This document shows, in pieces, positions 27,551 to 37,493 of a DNA stretch of 64,000 nucleotides (within the stretch, counting starts at the first letter, position 1; each line of letters begins with the position of its first letter). The notes below the pieces were generated by a model. That model saw only the letters and a list, made by a program, of their open reading frames with translations, searched no databases and was not told where the DNA came from. Made by a program: the position numbers and the translations under genes. This stretch comes from Novosphingobium sp. CF614 (GTDB lineage: Bacteria > Pseudomonadota > Alphaproteobacteria > Sphingomonadales > Sphingomonadaceae): assembly GCF_900113255.1 (NCBI RefSeq), contig NZ_FOOR01000005.1:186001-250000 (forward strand), given 5' to 3'.

Positions 27551-28891
27551 ATGCTCACCGATGTTAAAGTCCGCACGGCAAAACCGCGCCCGAAATCGTA
27601 CAAGCTCTTCGATGCCAACAGGCTGTTTGTGCTCGTCGCGCCGAGTGGCGGCAAACTTTGGCGCTGGAACTACAACTATGACGGCAAGAACAAGACGATG
27701 GCCTTCGGAGCCTACCCTCTCGTTTCGCTGGCGGATGCGCGTGCGAAACGCGACGAGGCCTACACGACCCTTTGCGAAGGGCACGATCCCGCTGTCGCGA
27801 AGAAGCTCAGGATCGAGGAGAATATCGAGGCGGGGCGACAGACGTTCGAGCGTATCGCCCGCGAATGGCATGAGAACGCCAAGGCGCAGTGGGCCAAGGT
27901 CCATGCCGCGGACATCATCCGCAGCCTCGAGCGGGATGTCTTCCCGACAATCGGCGCCCTGCCCATTGCGCAACTGACGCCGCCGCTAGTGCTGGGTGTG
28001 CTGCGGGAGGTCGAGGCCCGCGGCTCGATCGAGACCGCCAAGCGCATCCGGCAGCGAATCTCGGCTGTCTTCGTCTACGGCATCGCCAAGGGGATCGTTC
28101 AGATTGATCCGGCCGAGAAGCTTGGCAAGGTCCTGAAGCCGCTGCGCAAAGGCCGCCAGCCCGCCATCACCGACCTTGTCCCCTTGCGGAAGATGATCAT
28201 CGCGGCCGAGGAAGACTATGCCCGGCCGATCACCCGGCTGGCGTTGCGCCTGTTGGCGCTCACAGCTGTGCGGCCGAGCGAACTGCGCGGAGCGCGCTGG
28301 GATGAGTTCGAGGATCTCAACGGCAAGCTGCCGCTGTGGCGCATCCCGGCTTCGCGCATGAAGGGCGACCTTGACCGGAAGGACGAACTGAACGGTGATC
28401 ATCTCGTGCCGATCACTCCACAGGCGCTGGCAGTACTGAGGGCGCTGTGGCCGCTGACTGGCGAGGGCAATCTGCTGTTCCCCAGCAACCGGCATGGCCA
28501 TCGATCGATGAGCGAGAATGCGATCGGCTACCTGCTCAACCGCGCCGGCTATCATGGTCACCATGTCCCCCACGGCTTTCGAGCGGCCTTCTCGACCATC
28601 ATGAACGAATGGGCCGAACGCGAGGGCAAGGAGCATGACCGCAAGGTCATCGACCTCATGCTCGCGCACGTCCCAACGGGTAAGGTCGAAGGTGCGTATA
28701 ACCGGGCGGCATACATGCCCCGGCGACGCGAGCTGGCGACGATTTGGGCGGACATGCTGAGCGAAGGACTGCCCGACCCGACAGCCCTCATCGAACGTCC
28801 GTCGAAAGCGATCGGCGAGCATTCGCGGCGGCGCTTGCCCGACCCGGTCGACTCGGACTTTCGTTTCCCGAAGTGGCGGCGGGCTGCCTGA
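27551..28891 (+). CDS. Tyrosine-type site-specific integrase (DUF4102/P4 type)
   Basis: 446 residues. The N-terminal arm-binding domain of the P4-integrase type (LTDVKVRTAKPRPKSYKLFD, ...YPLVSLADARAKRDEA) is followed by a core-binding SAM-like domain and the catalytic domain. Catalytic residues visible are the first Arg in LTAVRPSELRGARWDE, the HGFRAAF box (H-x-x-R) and the Tyr in the VEGAYNRAAY segment near residue 392. Such integrases target tRNA 3' ends, which fits the tRNA-Ser gene 180 bp upstream. The ATG at 27551 gives the canonical N-terminus; the frame is open to 27497. It marks the left end of the mobile region. Confidence 0.95.
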   Translation: MLTDVKVRTAKPRPKSYKLFDANRLFVLVAPSGGKLWRWNYNYDGKNKTMAFGAYPLVSLADARAKRDEAYTTLCEGHDPAVAKKLRIEENIEAGRQTFERIAREWHENAKAQWAKVHAADIIRSLERDVFPTIGALPIAQLTPPLVLGVLREVEARGSIETAKRIRQRISAVFVYGIAKGIVQIDPAEKLGKVLKPLRKGRQPAITDLVPLRKMIIAAEEDYARPITRLALRLLALTAVRPSELRGARWDEFEDLNGKLPLWRIPASRMKGDLDRKDELNGDHLVPITPQALAVLRALWPLTGEGNLLFPSNRHGHRSMSENAIGYLLNRAGYHGHHVPHGFRAAFSTIMNEWAEREGKEHDRKVIDLMLAHVPTGKVEGAYNRAAYMPRRRELATIWADMLSEGLPDPTALIERPSKAIGEHSRRRLPDPVDSDFRFPKWRRAA

Positions 28892-28897
28892 CCGACA

Positions 28898-31038
28898 TCA
28901 GCCGATGTGTCGGCGACCACCCGGATAGTTGAGCAGCTCGCGCAGCTGGTCGCCCGTGCGAAAGACTGTGCGAGCGCTCTCGACTGTAACCGCGTCGATC
29001 TCCGCAAGCGGTACGAACGACGTCGAGAGTGAACTCTTGCCCGGCCGCCAGGGGATGGTCGCGCCTGCCCTGATCCAGGAAGGAATGCCGTCGGCGAACA
29101 CGGCCTCGTCGAGAAACAGGTTGGGGCCAGGAAACCCTCCATCGGTCCCGGCCTGTTCGGCTTCATAGGCGCGCGTGAACGCGAAATTGGCCTGCAACTG
29201 GGGCACGATGTCGAATACCCGTCGCACCTTGCGCGCTTCCGCAACAGCGGTGTCCCGGTCAGTCCGGCCATTCGCCAGGTCGTCGATGATTGCCGTCAGC
29301 GCATCTTCCTGCGCGATGATCCCGCGATTGCTGCCCTTCGCGCGGAGGCCGACCGCGATCACTGCGCGCAATCCCGGTCCGCCAGCGCGCGTATCGACAG
29401 CCGTCGCCTCACTGTAGAGCGTCCAGCAGCGTTCGATGAAGCGCCAGATCTTGTCGCTGCGGACATTCTCGACATTGCTGTAGGCGACCGCGCCATCGTT
29501 CATGACGAGGGTGGGAAAGCCGCCACTGCTGTTCTTCGACACGATCCGCTGGAAGGCGTACAGCCGCGCGATCGGACGACGTGCCAGCGGATGAGCGGGA
29601 TCGAATCCACCCTTGTCGATCCGGGATATTTGATCGCCTTGCCAACTTTGAGGCTGAGGCGTGCACGCGTCGATCCCACAAACAGGACGCGGGTTTCCTC
29701 CTCCTCGTCTTCGACTGACTTGAATTCCCTATCGTCGGACGCAAGCAGCAAAACGCTATCGGCTTCGCGGCCCTTGCTCGCATGAATGGTGCCGATCACC
29801 GGTCCGGGCAGGCCGAACTCGGCTGTTGCAAGCTCGACTGGCGCACTGCGGCGAGCGAGCGCGCGGCGAAGCCGCGCCATCTCCAGCGATCCGTCCGCAC
29901 TCCCGCCGAGGCGGACCAGCTTCGCCCAAGCCTCATCAGGGCCATAGCCAGGTGGCGAGCCGTGTTCGACGCGAGACGCCCACCGCCCCATGAACTCGTC
30001 GCGCGCCATGAAAGTCTGCAACCAGTCGTGGAAGCAGATGGCAAGCCATGGCGGAAGGTTGCCACCATAGCCGGACAGCCTGAGGCTGTGGGGTATTTGG
30101 CAGAATTGCGACGTCAGCAGTGCCTCGGGCCGCGTGCGGAACAGCACGAGCGAGCCTGCGGCGAGGGTATCGAGCCCAAGCTCGGTAGGCTTCAGGTCGT
30201 CTCCATCCGCATAATTTGCGATGCTTTGCCGGATCCGGGCGAACAGACCGTCACCATCGCCTCGTCCCCCGAGCACGGCCGTGCGAACCTCGGAGAAGAT
30301 CGACCGTAGACCCTTGGCCGAGGTGCGGTGAATGGTGTCGAGCGCGGCAGCGTCGAAGCGATAGGCGGGATTGGAGCGCAATCGCTCGAGCAACTCCTCT
30401 GGCTTCTTTGAGGCCGAGCAATCCTCGTCCTCCGAAAAGCCGTAAATTGCTTGGGCCTCGTCGGCGAAAACCGTCACACCACAAGAGGAGTCGAGCCGAG
30501 AAATGATTGCCTCAACGAGATCAGCACGCTGACCTACCAGATCCTGGGCCTCATCAACGATCAGATGTTCGACGTTCCGAAGATAATCGATGACGTCGTC
30601 ATCGCCTTCGACGAGAGCGAGTACTCGCCCGATATTCTCCTCGTAGCTGCCCGTTAGGCTCGCCGTGGCATCATAGCCGGAATGGATGGCCCATGCATGC
30701 GCATCGACGGTGGCCACCTTCACCGCAAAGGCGGCATCGCCGATATAGCTGTGAAGACGGGCCCGGATCTCCGCAATCGCTGTCCGGGTGAAGCTGATCA
30801 TCCATGTCTGCGACGGACGAACATCTTCTGCGAGAACAAGGTGGCCAAGGCGAGCGCAGGCAACAGCCGTTTTCCCGGTCCCCGGCCCTGCATCAACAAT
30901 CAGTCGACTGCTTACCGCGGAAAGGATGACGGCTTTCTGCGACGGATCCCAGTCTCCGGGTGGCGTGGCGGTCGCCGTCAGCATCAATGCGGACTCTTCG
31001 TCGTCCGGGACCGAATCGGTTTCAAGTATTCCCCCCAA
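28898..31038 (-). pseudogene. UvrD-like SF1 helicase, interrupted by a frameshift
   Basis: Two overlapping minus-strand frames (31038-29500 and 29542-28898) together give ~710 residues of a UvrD/Rep-like helicase. Motifs in the first part: Walker A DAGPGTGKTAVA, Walker B LIVDEAQDLVGQRADL, QAIYGF, motif V TIHASKGREADSVLL and motif VI RVLFVGSTRARLSLKV. The sequence then changes frame: restoring one base in the GGG run near 29623-29625 joins it to GGFDPAHPLARRPIARLYAFQRIV and the C-terminal part. Helicases of this size often accompany restriction or other defence genes, and this one lies 195 bp behind the restriction endonuclease. It may be inactive, or the shift may be a sequence error. Confidence 0.85.
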
Positions 31039-31233
31039 GGCGAAGCTCCCCGGTCAAACGTGGGCGCATGACGGGCTACCGGTCAATCAGCTAATCTTCC
31101 CGGGCATCATATCGGACTGAATTCGTGCAGATATCCTTGCACTTTCCAAGATTGCCGTGCCGGGGCAATGGCTTTCCGGAAGACCGCTCCCTCCGTCGAT
31201 GATCAAGAGCTGCAGGGTCTATGGCCGAATAGA

Positions 31234-32451
31234 TCAGATGTCCTGCCGGGCGCGCACGACGGACAGGAAGCCGGCGACGTCCATCAGCCAGGATTGCTGG
31301 GTCAGTCGGTAGGTGCCGTGCAACCGGCGTGGCACCACCAGTTGAAGCCGTTTGGTCTGCATCTCGTCGGTCTGGTTCTCGGAAATGCCGGGTTCCAGCG
31401 TCAACAGATGCTTTTCTTCAATCCGGATGGCTTCGGACAGAACCTGACGCCAGCGATCTTTGAGGGTGGACTTTGCGCCCAGCATCGTCAGCCGTTCCAC
31501 GGGGAACGCCATATCGCGATATTCATCCTGTCCAGGGAATAGGAAATCGGGCTTGTTGCGGTTCTCTGTCTCGGCCCCACGCACATATCGGATGTTCTGT
31601 GCGCCGAACACCGCTTCCAGATGGTTCTCCAACGCCTGGCCGGCCCGGGCCTTGCGTCGGTTCTGCACGCTGAGTGAGAAGGACAAGAAGCCGTCAACGT
31701 CCGCGCCGTCAGACGCGTGGAAGCCACCGCCGATCCGTTCGGCGACGATCCGGCGCTCGAGCCTGCGGAACAGTTGCTCCTCCCGGTCCATCCACTCGAT
31801 CAGCGCGCGGTCGGGGTCATCGGCGGCCGAAACCTCGGGCAAGGACGTGCGCGCCAGCTCGGAAAACACGCGCGTTGTCGGGAAAACCAGCCCGAACCGC
31901 TCGATCAGGCCGTCGAGCCGATCCGCTTCCGGCTCTTCGGGCTCGATTCCAAGTTCGTCGAGAATGTAGCGCGCCGCGAAATCGAGCTCGGCATTGTGGG
32001 TCTCGTCGATCTCCTGGAAGGTGAAGCCGAACTCGGACTGCTCCTCCAGACCGAACAACCAGGTGAGCTGGTTCTGAAGAGTCCCCGCCGGGGTGATGAT
32101 AACTAGGATCGATCCGTCGCGCTGAAGCGCGAGAAACAGCATGTCACCCGGCTGCATGAGCTCTGTGACGACATTCCCGGAATAGTAGAGATGATATTCG
32201 GCCGCTCGCGGCTTGCCCTTGCGCACGTTCGACCAACTCATGAAGCCGTCTTCGGAAAGGGCTTCCTGCTCGCCGGAAATCCAGATGAACCGGGTCGGAA
32301 TCCCGCGCCGGTCCTCGTCGCCCAGCAGGCGCCGCAGCGGACGGGTGCCCTGAAACTCATGCTGGTTCGATTTCTCGGTGATCGTTTCCACCAGCGTCAG
32401 CCGCTTGGCGACAACACCGGTGAAAAGATCTGACAGCAATCCCCGACGCAT
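31234..32451 (-). CDS. Type II restriction endonuclease, EcoRII C-terminal family
   Basis: 405 residues. The C-terminal ~180 residues are an EcoRII-type nuclease domain: RRKARAGQALENHLEAVF, RGAETENRNKPDFLFPG (PD of the PD-(E/D)xK fold), LGAKSTLKDRWRQVL (the K), then HLLTLEPGIS and LQLVVPRRLH. The N-terminal half corresponds to the effector or DNA-recognition part of EcoRII-like enzymes. With the Dcm-like methylase next door, cutting at CCWGG-type sites is expected but not proven. Its ATG immediately follows the vsr stop codon. Confidence 0.93.
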   Translation of the reverse strand: MRRGLLSDLFTGVVAKRLTLVETITEKSNQHEFQGTRPLRRLLGDEDRRGIPTRFIWISGEQEALSEDGFMSWSNVRKGKPRAAEYHLYYSGNVVTELMQPGDMLFLALQRDGSILVIITPAGTLQNQLTWLFGLEEQSEFGFTFQEIDETHNAELDFAARYILDELGIEPEEPEADRLDGLIERFGLVFPTTRVFSELARTSLPEVSAADDPDRALIEWMDREEQLFRRLERRIVAERIGGGFHASDGADVDGFLSFSLSVQNRRKARAGQALENHLEAVFGAQNIRYVRGAETENRNKPDFLFPGQDEYRDMAFPVERLTMLGAKSTLKDRWRQVLSEAIRIEEKHLLTLEPGISENQTDEMQTKRLQLVVPRRLHGTYRLTQQSWLMDVAGFLSVVRARQDI

Positions 32452-32904
32452 TTACTCTCCCCTTATCTCGATTCGCTGCCGGTCCGACCTGAGCCAGTCT
32501 GCGCAGGCGGAGATCACATTCTCAAGGGGAAGGCGGGTTCGTCCTTTGAGTGCACATTCCCAGACGATCGCCAGCCGCCAATCTGCTTCCATTAATGCTG
32601 CCTCCGAGCGAGCATCGACCACACGGTTGCGGCCGATCTTTGCCTGCCAGAACTCCGGGCGCGTCGAGGGCCATTTGAACAGATGGCAGTCGTGCCCGTG
32701 CCAGAAGCAACCGTGGGCGAAGACGACAGCCCGGTAGCGCGGCAACACGATATCCGGCTTGCCAGGTAGCACCCGGTCATGCAGCCGGAACCGGAAGCCG
32801 CTTGCGTGCAGACCCTTGCGAAGCAGCAACTCGGGCTTCGTGTTCGTCCCCCGGATCCCTGCCATCATTCGGCTGCGCACGTCAGCCGATACGATGTCAG
32901 CCAT
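32452..32904 (-). CDS. vsr: Very short patch repair endonuclease Vsr
   Basis: 150 residues. The family start SADVRSRMMAGIRGTNTKPE, the catalytic core GKPDIVLPRYRAVVFAHGCFWHGH, and CHLFKWPSTRPEFWQAKI with zinc-binding residues (CFWHGHDCH) are all present. It nicks T:G mismatches made by deamination of 5-methylcytosine, protecting the host from mutations caused by the linked methylase. The start at 32904 overlaps the methylase 3' end by 8 bp; the longer open frame is methylase antisense frame. Confidence 0.96.
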   Translation of the reverse strand: MADIVSADVRSRMMAGIRGTNTKPELLLRKGLHASGFRFRLHDRVLPGKPDIVLPRYRAVVFAHGCFWHGHDCHLFKWPSTRPEFWQAKIGRNRVVDARSEAALMEADWRLAIVWECALKGRTRLPLENVISACADWLRSDRQRIEIRGE

Positions 32905-34153
32905 GGGCGAGGATCGGTTCCCGGTCGGGACGGGTGACGGTAACAGGTGCCGTGTCAGGACGGCTCGTTGCACTGGAGAGCGCAGATTCGATGTGCGGCT
33001 TCATCGCCTGCGCGAGGAATTCGACTACCGGCACGACGACGGCGTTGCCGAACTGACGGTAGGCCTGTGTATCGGACACCGGGATTTTCCAACGTCGATC
33101 GCCGCGGTCGAAGCCCATCAGACGCGCACATTCCAGCGGCGTCAGCCGCCGGGGCCGTTTGCCGGGCTGGGCAACCAGCACCTCGGACCCGTCCTTGTAG
33201 TAGCGTGCGGACAGGGTACGCGTCACATCGTCGGGTCCGAACAGGCTATAGCCGAAGCCGTTGCCCTTCGAAGTATGTTTGGCCTTGTAAGCCTGCAGAT
33301 ACTCCCACAGCCGCTCGGTCAGGGTGTATTTGGGATCGACCTCGTCATGCGGCTGGAGGATGCTGCCCAGCTTCGGCCCGCCAGTCGGCAGTTTTAGCCC
33401 CTTCAGATCGAATGCGGTCGGTTCGCGGAAGCCGACGATGAAGATCCGCTCGCGCTTCTGGGGCACCCAGTGCTCCGAGCTGATTACCCGCGTCTGGACA
33501 TGATAGCCCAGCTCATTCTCCAGCACGTTCAGAATCGTGGCGAAGGTGCGCCCCTTGTCATGGCTTTCAAGATTCTTGACGTTCTCCAGCACGAACGCTG
33601 CAGGCCGATGGTGGGCGATGATCTGCGCCGTGTCGAAAAACAGCGTCCCCTGCGTGTCGCACAGAAAGCCGTGCGGGCGGCCGAGCGCATTCTTCTTCGA
33701 CACGCCGGCGATCGAGAAGGGCTGGCACGGGAATCCCCCAAGCAGGATATCATGTTCGGGAATCCGGCAAGGATCCTCGGCATAGTCTCGAATGTCGCCG
33801 GCGAGCGGATGGTTATCGCGGAAGTTCAGCGCATAGGTCTTCTGGGCGTTCTCGTCCCACTCCGAGGTGAAGACGCAATGACCGCCGATCCCCTGAAAGC
33901 CGATGCGCAGTCCGCCGATACCGGCGAACAGATCGATGAAGCGGAACGACACCGGACGAGGCCCTTCCGATGCCGAACGTGCGGCATCCTTCAAAACGCG
34001 CAGCGCCAGAGGAGATGGCCGGCCCGTACCATTGGCGTAGCGGGCGACCGTCCGGTCTGATACGGAAAGCAAGGTCGCCGCTTCGGACTGCGTCAGCCCA
34101 GCGCGATCGCAAAGCCGGTTGAATTCATTCTGCTTCGCTGCCCGTCTTTGCAC
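32897..34153 (-). CDS. DNA (cytosine-5-)-methyltransferase, Dcm/M.EcoRII-like
   Basis: 418 residues. An N-terminal helix-turn-helix (LTQSEAATLLSVSDRTVARYA, residues 20-40) is followed by the m5C methylase motifs: I FIDLFAGIGGLRIGF (~72-86), IV GGFPCQPFSIAG with catalytic Cys ~143, VI ENVKNLESHD, VIII QKRERIFIVGF, IX RTLSARYYKDGSE and X FGNAVVVPVV. The GVSKKNALGRPHGF stretch after PCQ is typical of Dcm and M.EcoRII, so CCWGG is the probable site. The HTH may let the enzyme regulate its own promoter. It is the first gene of the methylase-vsr-nuclease operon. Confidence 0.95.
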   Translation of the reverse strand: MQRRAAKQNEFNRLCDRAGLTQSEAATLLSVSDRTVARYANGTGRPSPLALRVLKDAARSASEGPRPVSFRFIDLFAGIGGLRIGFQGIGGHCVFTSEWDENAQKTYALNFRDNHPLAGDIRDYAEDPCRIPEHDILLGGFPCQPFSIAGVSKKNALGRPHGFLCDTQGTLFFDTAQIIAHHRPAAFVLENVKNLESHDKGRTFATILNVLENELGYHVQTRVISSEHWVPQKRERIFIVGFREPTAFDLKGLKLPTGGPKLGSILQPHDEVDPKYTLTERLWEYLQAYKAKHTSKGNGFGYSLFGPDDVTRTLSARYYKDGSEVLVAQPGKRPRRLTPLECARLMGFDRGDRRWKIPVSDTQAYRQFGNAVVVPVVEFLAQAMKPHIESALSSATSRPDTAPVTVTRPDREPILAHG

Positions 34154-34379
34154 GTTTTGCCCCTCGCTGTGTCGATTTCGGCCACCTTGGCAGAATGATT
34201 CCCAGCGGGCAAGTTTGTTCTTCAGATGTTCCGCGGTTTAGAAATCGTCTCTCCGACCGCGACAGTTGCCCCGCTTCGGCAAGCGCGTTCGGACACGAGG
34301 GCCGGTCGCGACGGGATGCGCTTGCAATTGTGAAATTGAAGGGTTGCTAAGAGCTGGCTTACCCACGAGAATCTAGCTC
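34154..34379. promoter_or_regulatory. Divergent promoter region between methylase and MNT-HEPN gene
   Basis: A 226-bp gap between genes reading outward. It includes the AT-richer block ATTGTGAAATTGAAGGGTTG (34328-34347). Regulation of the methylase by its own HTH domain would act here. No clear promoter boxes could be assigned. Confidence 0.4.
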
Positions 34380-35300
34380 GTGAAGAGCGGCATCGACCAT
34401 CTGCCCTCGGTCCAGCAAAGTGAACTGGGTCGAGTGACGCAATTGCTGATGGGCGAGTTTGCCGAAGCGACGGCGCGCGCGAACCAGCCGTGGAAGAAGA
34501 ACGGGCGCATCCTCAAGGTCATCCTGTTCGGCAGTTACGCCCGGGACGATTGGGTCGACGAACCCGAGAATGGCTACCAGTCCGACTACGACCTGTTGAT
34601 CATCGTCAGCCATCCCGATCTTACCGACATTGCCGACTATTGGTACGTCGCCGAGGACAAGATACTGCGCGATACCGCGATCGCGCGGCCCGTGAACATC
34701 ATCGTCCATACCCTGCAGGAGGTGAACCAGGCGTTGAGCCGTGGTGAATATTTCTGGGTCGATATCGCCCGTGACGGCATCGAACTCTACGAACTGCCTG
34801 GCGGCGCACTTGCCACGCCTCAGCCACTGACACCTGCCGATGCGTTTGAGATGGCAAGCGCTTACTTCTCAAAGCAGCTTCCAGCGGTCGATCGCTGGTT
34901 AAAGCTTGCAGACGTCTCAATAGCGGAGGGAGCTGCGGATGCCGAATGGGCGCGAAACGCAGCTTTTAACCTCCACCAAGCGACGGAAACCGCCTACGCC
35001 TGCTTCCTGCTGGTCCGCACCCTGTATTTTCCGCGCTCGCACAACATCAAGTTCCTGCGCTCGCTCGCCGAGGACAGCGAACCGCGCCTGATCGAAGCAT
35101 GGCCGCGCGCCACCCGGATTGACCGCCGCCGCTTCGAGCTGCTGAAGCGCGCCTATGTCGAGGCCCGCTATTCGGCGAGCTACGAGATCGGCAACGACGA
35201 CCTCGATGCTCTGGCACAGTCCATTCGCACCCTTCGCGACATGATCGAGGCCGTTTCGCTCGAACGTATCGAAACGCTCCGGACCGACGCCGGCCTCTAA
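34380..35300 (+). CDS. Fused nucleotidyltransferase (MNT)-HEPN protein
   Basis: 306 residues. Residues ~45-125 hold a minimal nucleotidyltransferase: ILKVILFGSYARDDW, then SDYDLLIIV (GS...DxD catalytic pattern). Residues ~155-300 form a helical HEPN domain (EWARNAAFNLHQATETAYACF; EARYSASYEI). In two-gene MNT/HEPN toxin-antitoxin systems, MNT AMPylates the HEPN RNase to silence it; here both are in one chain, as in some aminoglycoside-nucleotidyltransferase-like proteins. The start is a GTG at 34380. It sits between the restriction block and the conjugation operon, where a stabilising module would be expected. Confidence 0.85.
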   Translation: MKSGIDHLPSVQQSELGRVTQLLMGEFAEATARANQPWKKNGRILKVILFGSYARDDWVDEPENGYQSDYDLLIIVSHPDLTDIADYWYVAEDKILRDTAIARPVNIIVHTLQEVNQALSRGEYFWVDIARDGIELYELPGGALATPQPLTPADAFEMASAYFSKQLPAVDRWLKLADVSIAEGAADAEWARNAAFNLHQATETAYACFLLVRTLYFPRSHNIKFLRSLAEDSEPRLIEAWPRATRIDRRRFELLKRAYVEARYSASYEIGNDDLDALAQSIRTLRDMIEAVSLERIETLRTDAGL

Positions 35301-35331
35301 CCGGCGGACGACGCCTGCCGGATAGCTTCCG

Positions 35332-35352
35332 GTTCCGGCATTTGACCGGAAC
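35332..35352 (+). terminator. Short stem-loop after MNT-HEPN gene
   Basis: GTTCCGG (35332-35338) pairs with CCGGAAC (35346-35352), loop 7 nt. It lies 30 bp behind the stop and before traG. No U-run follows, so termination is only suggested. The 160-bp gap shows no gene and no trace of a relaxase. Confidence 0.35.
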
Positions 35353-35461
35353 GGACCGAGGCGAGCCCATCTGCGCCCATCAGCGCCGTTTCGTTTTTCG
35401 AGCCCCTCGCCGAGTCTGAATCCGCCCGAGCCGGTCCAGTCCGGCGGGCGGGAGCCTCGAC

Positions 35462-37486
35462 GTGACACCCACCAAATTGCTCATCGGCCAGATCCTTGTC
35501 GTCTTCGCGATCGTGATCGCGGGGGTCTGGTCCGCGACGCAGTGGGCGGCGGCGATGCTAGCCTACCAGCCCGAACTGGGATTGCCCTGGTTCCGGCTCG
35601 GCACCGTGCCAATTTACCACCCCTGGGCGCTGTTCGGCTGGTGGTATCACTATGATGCCTATGCCCCCATCGTCTTCGACAAGGCGGGCATGCTCGCCGG
35701 CGCCAGTGGCTTCGTGGGCTGTGCGGCGGCGATCTTCGGTTCGTTGTGGCGCGCGCGCCAGTCGAGCAACGTCACCACCTATGGTTCCGCCCGCTGGGCA
35801 AGCCCCCGCGAGATCGAGCGCGCAGGACTGCACCGCGACGCGGGCGTCATGCTCGGCACGCTCGCTGGCCGCTATCTACGCCATGACGGCCCCGAACACA
35901 TTATGGCGTTCGCGCCAACGCGATCGGGCAAGGGCGTGGGCCTCGTCGTTCCGACATTGCTGTCCTGGACCGGCTCGACCGTCGTGCACGATATCAAGGG
36001 CGAGAACTGGACGCTGACCGCCGGATGGCGCGCGCGTTTCTCGCACTGCCTGCTCTTCAATCCCACCGACGCCGCGTCGGCGCATTATAATCCGCTGATC
36101 GAGGTTCGACGCGGTATCGACGAGGTGCGCGACGTCCAGAACATCGCCGACATCCTGGTCGATCCCGAAGGCGCGCTCGAACGCCGCAATCATTGGGAAA
36201 AAACCAGCCATTCGCTGTTGGTCGGCGCGATCCTCCACATTCTCTATGCCGAGGAGGAGAAGACGCTCGCGCGGGTCGCGACCTTCCTGTCCGATCCGCA
36301 GCGCAGTTTCGTCACCACGCTTCGCCGGATGATGACCACCAATCATCTCGGCGACGACAAGAATCCAAGGGTCCATCCCGTCGTCGCGTCCGCTGCGCGC
36401 GAGTTGCTCAACAAGAGCGAAAATGAACGCTCGGGTGTGCTGTCGACCGCGATGTCCTTCCTCGGTCTCTATCGCGATCCGACCGTCGCGGAGGTCACCT
36501 CGCGGTGCGACTGGCGAATCGCCGACCTGATCGAGGCCGAGCGCCCCTTGTCGCTCTACCTCGTCATCCCGCCATCGGACATCAGCCGCACCAAGCCGCT
36601 GATCCGGCTCGTGCTCAACCAGATCGGCCGCCGCTTGACCGAGCGGCTGGACCAGCCCGGCACATCCTCGCGTCGGCACCAACTTCTAATGATGCTCGAC
36701 GAGTTCCCGGCACTCGGGCGTCTCGATTTCTTCGAGACGAGTCTCGCCTTCATGGCCGGCTACGGCATCCGCGCCTTCCTGATCGCCCAGAGCCTCAACC
36801 AGATCGAGAAGGCATATGGCGAGCACAACGCCATTCTCGATAATTGCCATGTCCGCGTCGCCTTCGCGACCAATGACGAGCGCACGGCCAAGCGCATTTC
36901 CGACGCGCTAGGTACCGCGACCGAGCAGCGCGCCATGCGCAACTATGCCGGGCACCGGCTCGCACCCTGGCTCGCGCACGTCATGGTCAGCCGCCAGGAA
37001 ACCGCCCGCCAGCTCCTGACGCCGGGCGAGGTGATGCAGCTTTCGCCCGACGAGGAACTCGTGCTCGTGTCCGGGCTCGCGCCGATCCGGGCGCGCAAGC
37101 TGCGCTATTTCCGCGACCGCAACTTCGCCGCGCGCGTGGCTGCCGCACCCAAACTGGCGTCGGGCCAGTACGCCGATCGGCCGAAGTCGCGCGGCGATGA
37201 CTGGTCCAACCAGGTGCGCAGCACCGACGACCGCCTGCAACAGGCGGAGGACGCCGCGGGCGGCGAGGACGATGGTGGCATGCAGCAGCAACGCCATCCC
37301 GGCCTTTCCGAACAGGTCTCCAAGTCAACCGACGCCGCCGAAACGCGCGATCCCCAGATCGCGCCCGACGATGATGATGTCGCTGCCGACAAGCGCGCCA
37401 TGGACCAGGCACAAGGGCAGAACGCCGTCGTCCGGGGGCATGTCATCAACGAGGGCGCGAAGCGCGACCTCATACCGGATTTCTGA
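35462..37486 (+). CDS. traG: Conjugal transfer coupling protein TraG/VirD4
   Basis: 674 residues. This type IV coupling protein links the DNA-relaxase complex to the mating channel. It has N-terminal membrane segments (residues ~5-30 and ~80-95), Walker A FAPTRSGKGVGLVVPTLL near residue 148, and Walker B LLMMLDEFPALGRLDF near residue 405. A Q/D-rich polar tail starts near residue 575. The start is a GTG at 35462 that gives the usual MTPTKLLIGQ N-terminus. It heads a long operon; the RHH gene starts 7 bp after its stop. Confidence 0.95.
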   Translation: MTPTKLLIGQILVVFAIVIAGVWSATQWAAAMLAYQPELGLPWFRLGTVPIYHPWALFGWWYHYDAYAPIVFDKAGMLAGASGFVGCAAAIFGSLWRARQSSNVTTYGSARWASPREIERAGLHRDAGVMLGTLAGRYLRHDGPEHIMAFAPTRSGKGVGLVVPTLLSWTGSTVVHDIKGENWTLTAGWRARFSHCLLFNPTDAASAHYNPLIEVRRGIDEVRDVQNIADILVDPEGALERRNHWEKTSHSLLVGAILHILYAEEEKTLARVATFLSDPQRSFVTTLRRMMTTNHLGDDKNPRVHPVVASAARELLNKSENERSGVLSTAMSFLGLYRDPTVAEVTSRCDWRIADLIEAERPLSLYLVIPPSDISRTKPLIRLVLNQIGRRLTERLDQPGTSSRRHQLLMMLDEFPALGRLDFFETSLAFMAGYGIRAFLIAQSLNQIEKAYGEHNAILDNCHVRVAFATNDERTAKRISDALGTATEQRAMRNYAGHRLAPWLAHVMVSRQETARQLLTPGEVMQLSPDEELVLVSGLAPIRARKLRYFRDRNFAARVAAAPKLASGQYADRPKSRGDDWSNQVRSTDDRLQQAEDAAGGEDDGGMQQQRHPGLSEQVSKSTDAAETRDPQIAPDDDDVAADKRAMDQAQGQNAVVRGHVINEGAKRDLIPDF

Positions 37487-37493
37487 GGCCGCG

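Noticed and set aside
29500..29640. Programmed ribosomal frameshift in the helicase gene
   Set aside because: No slippery heptamer with a downstream pseudoknot was seen; a one-base loss in a G-run explains it more simply.
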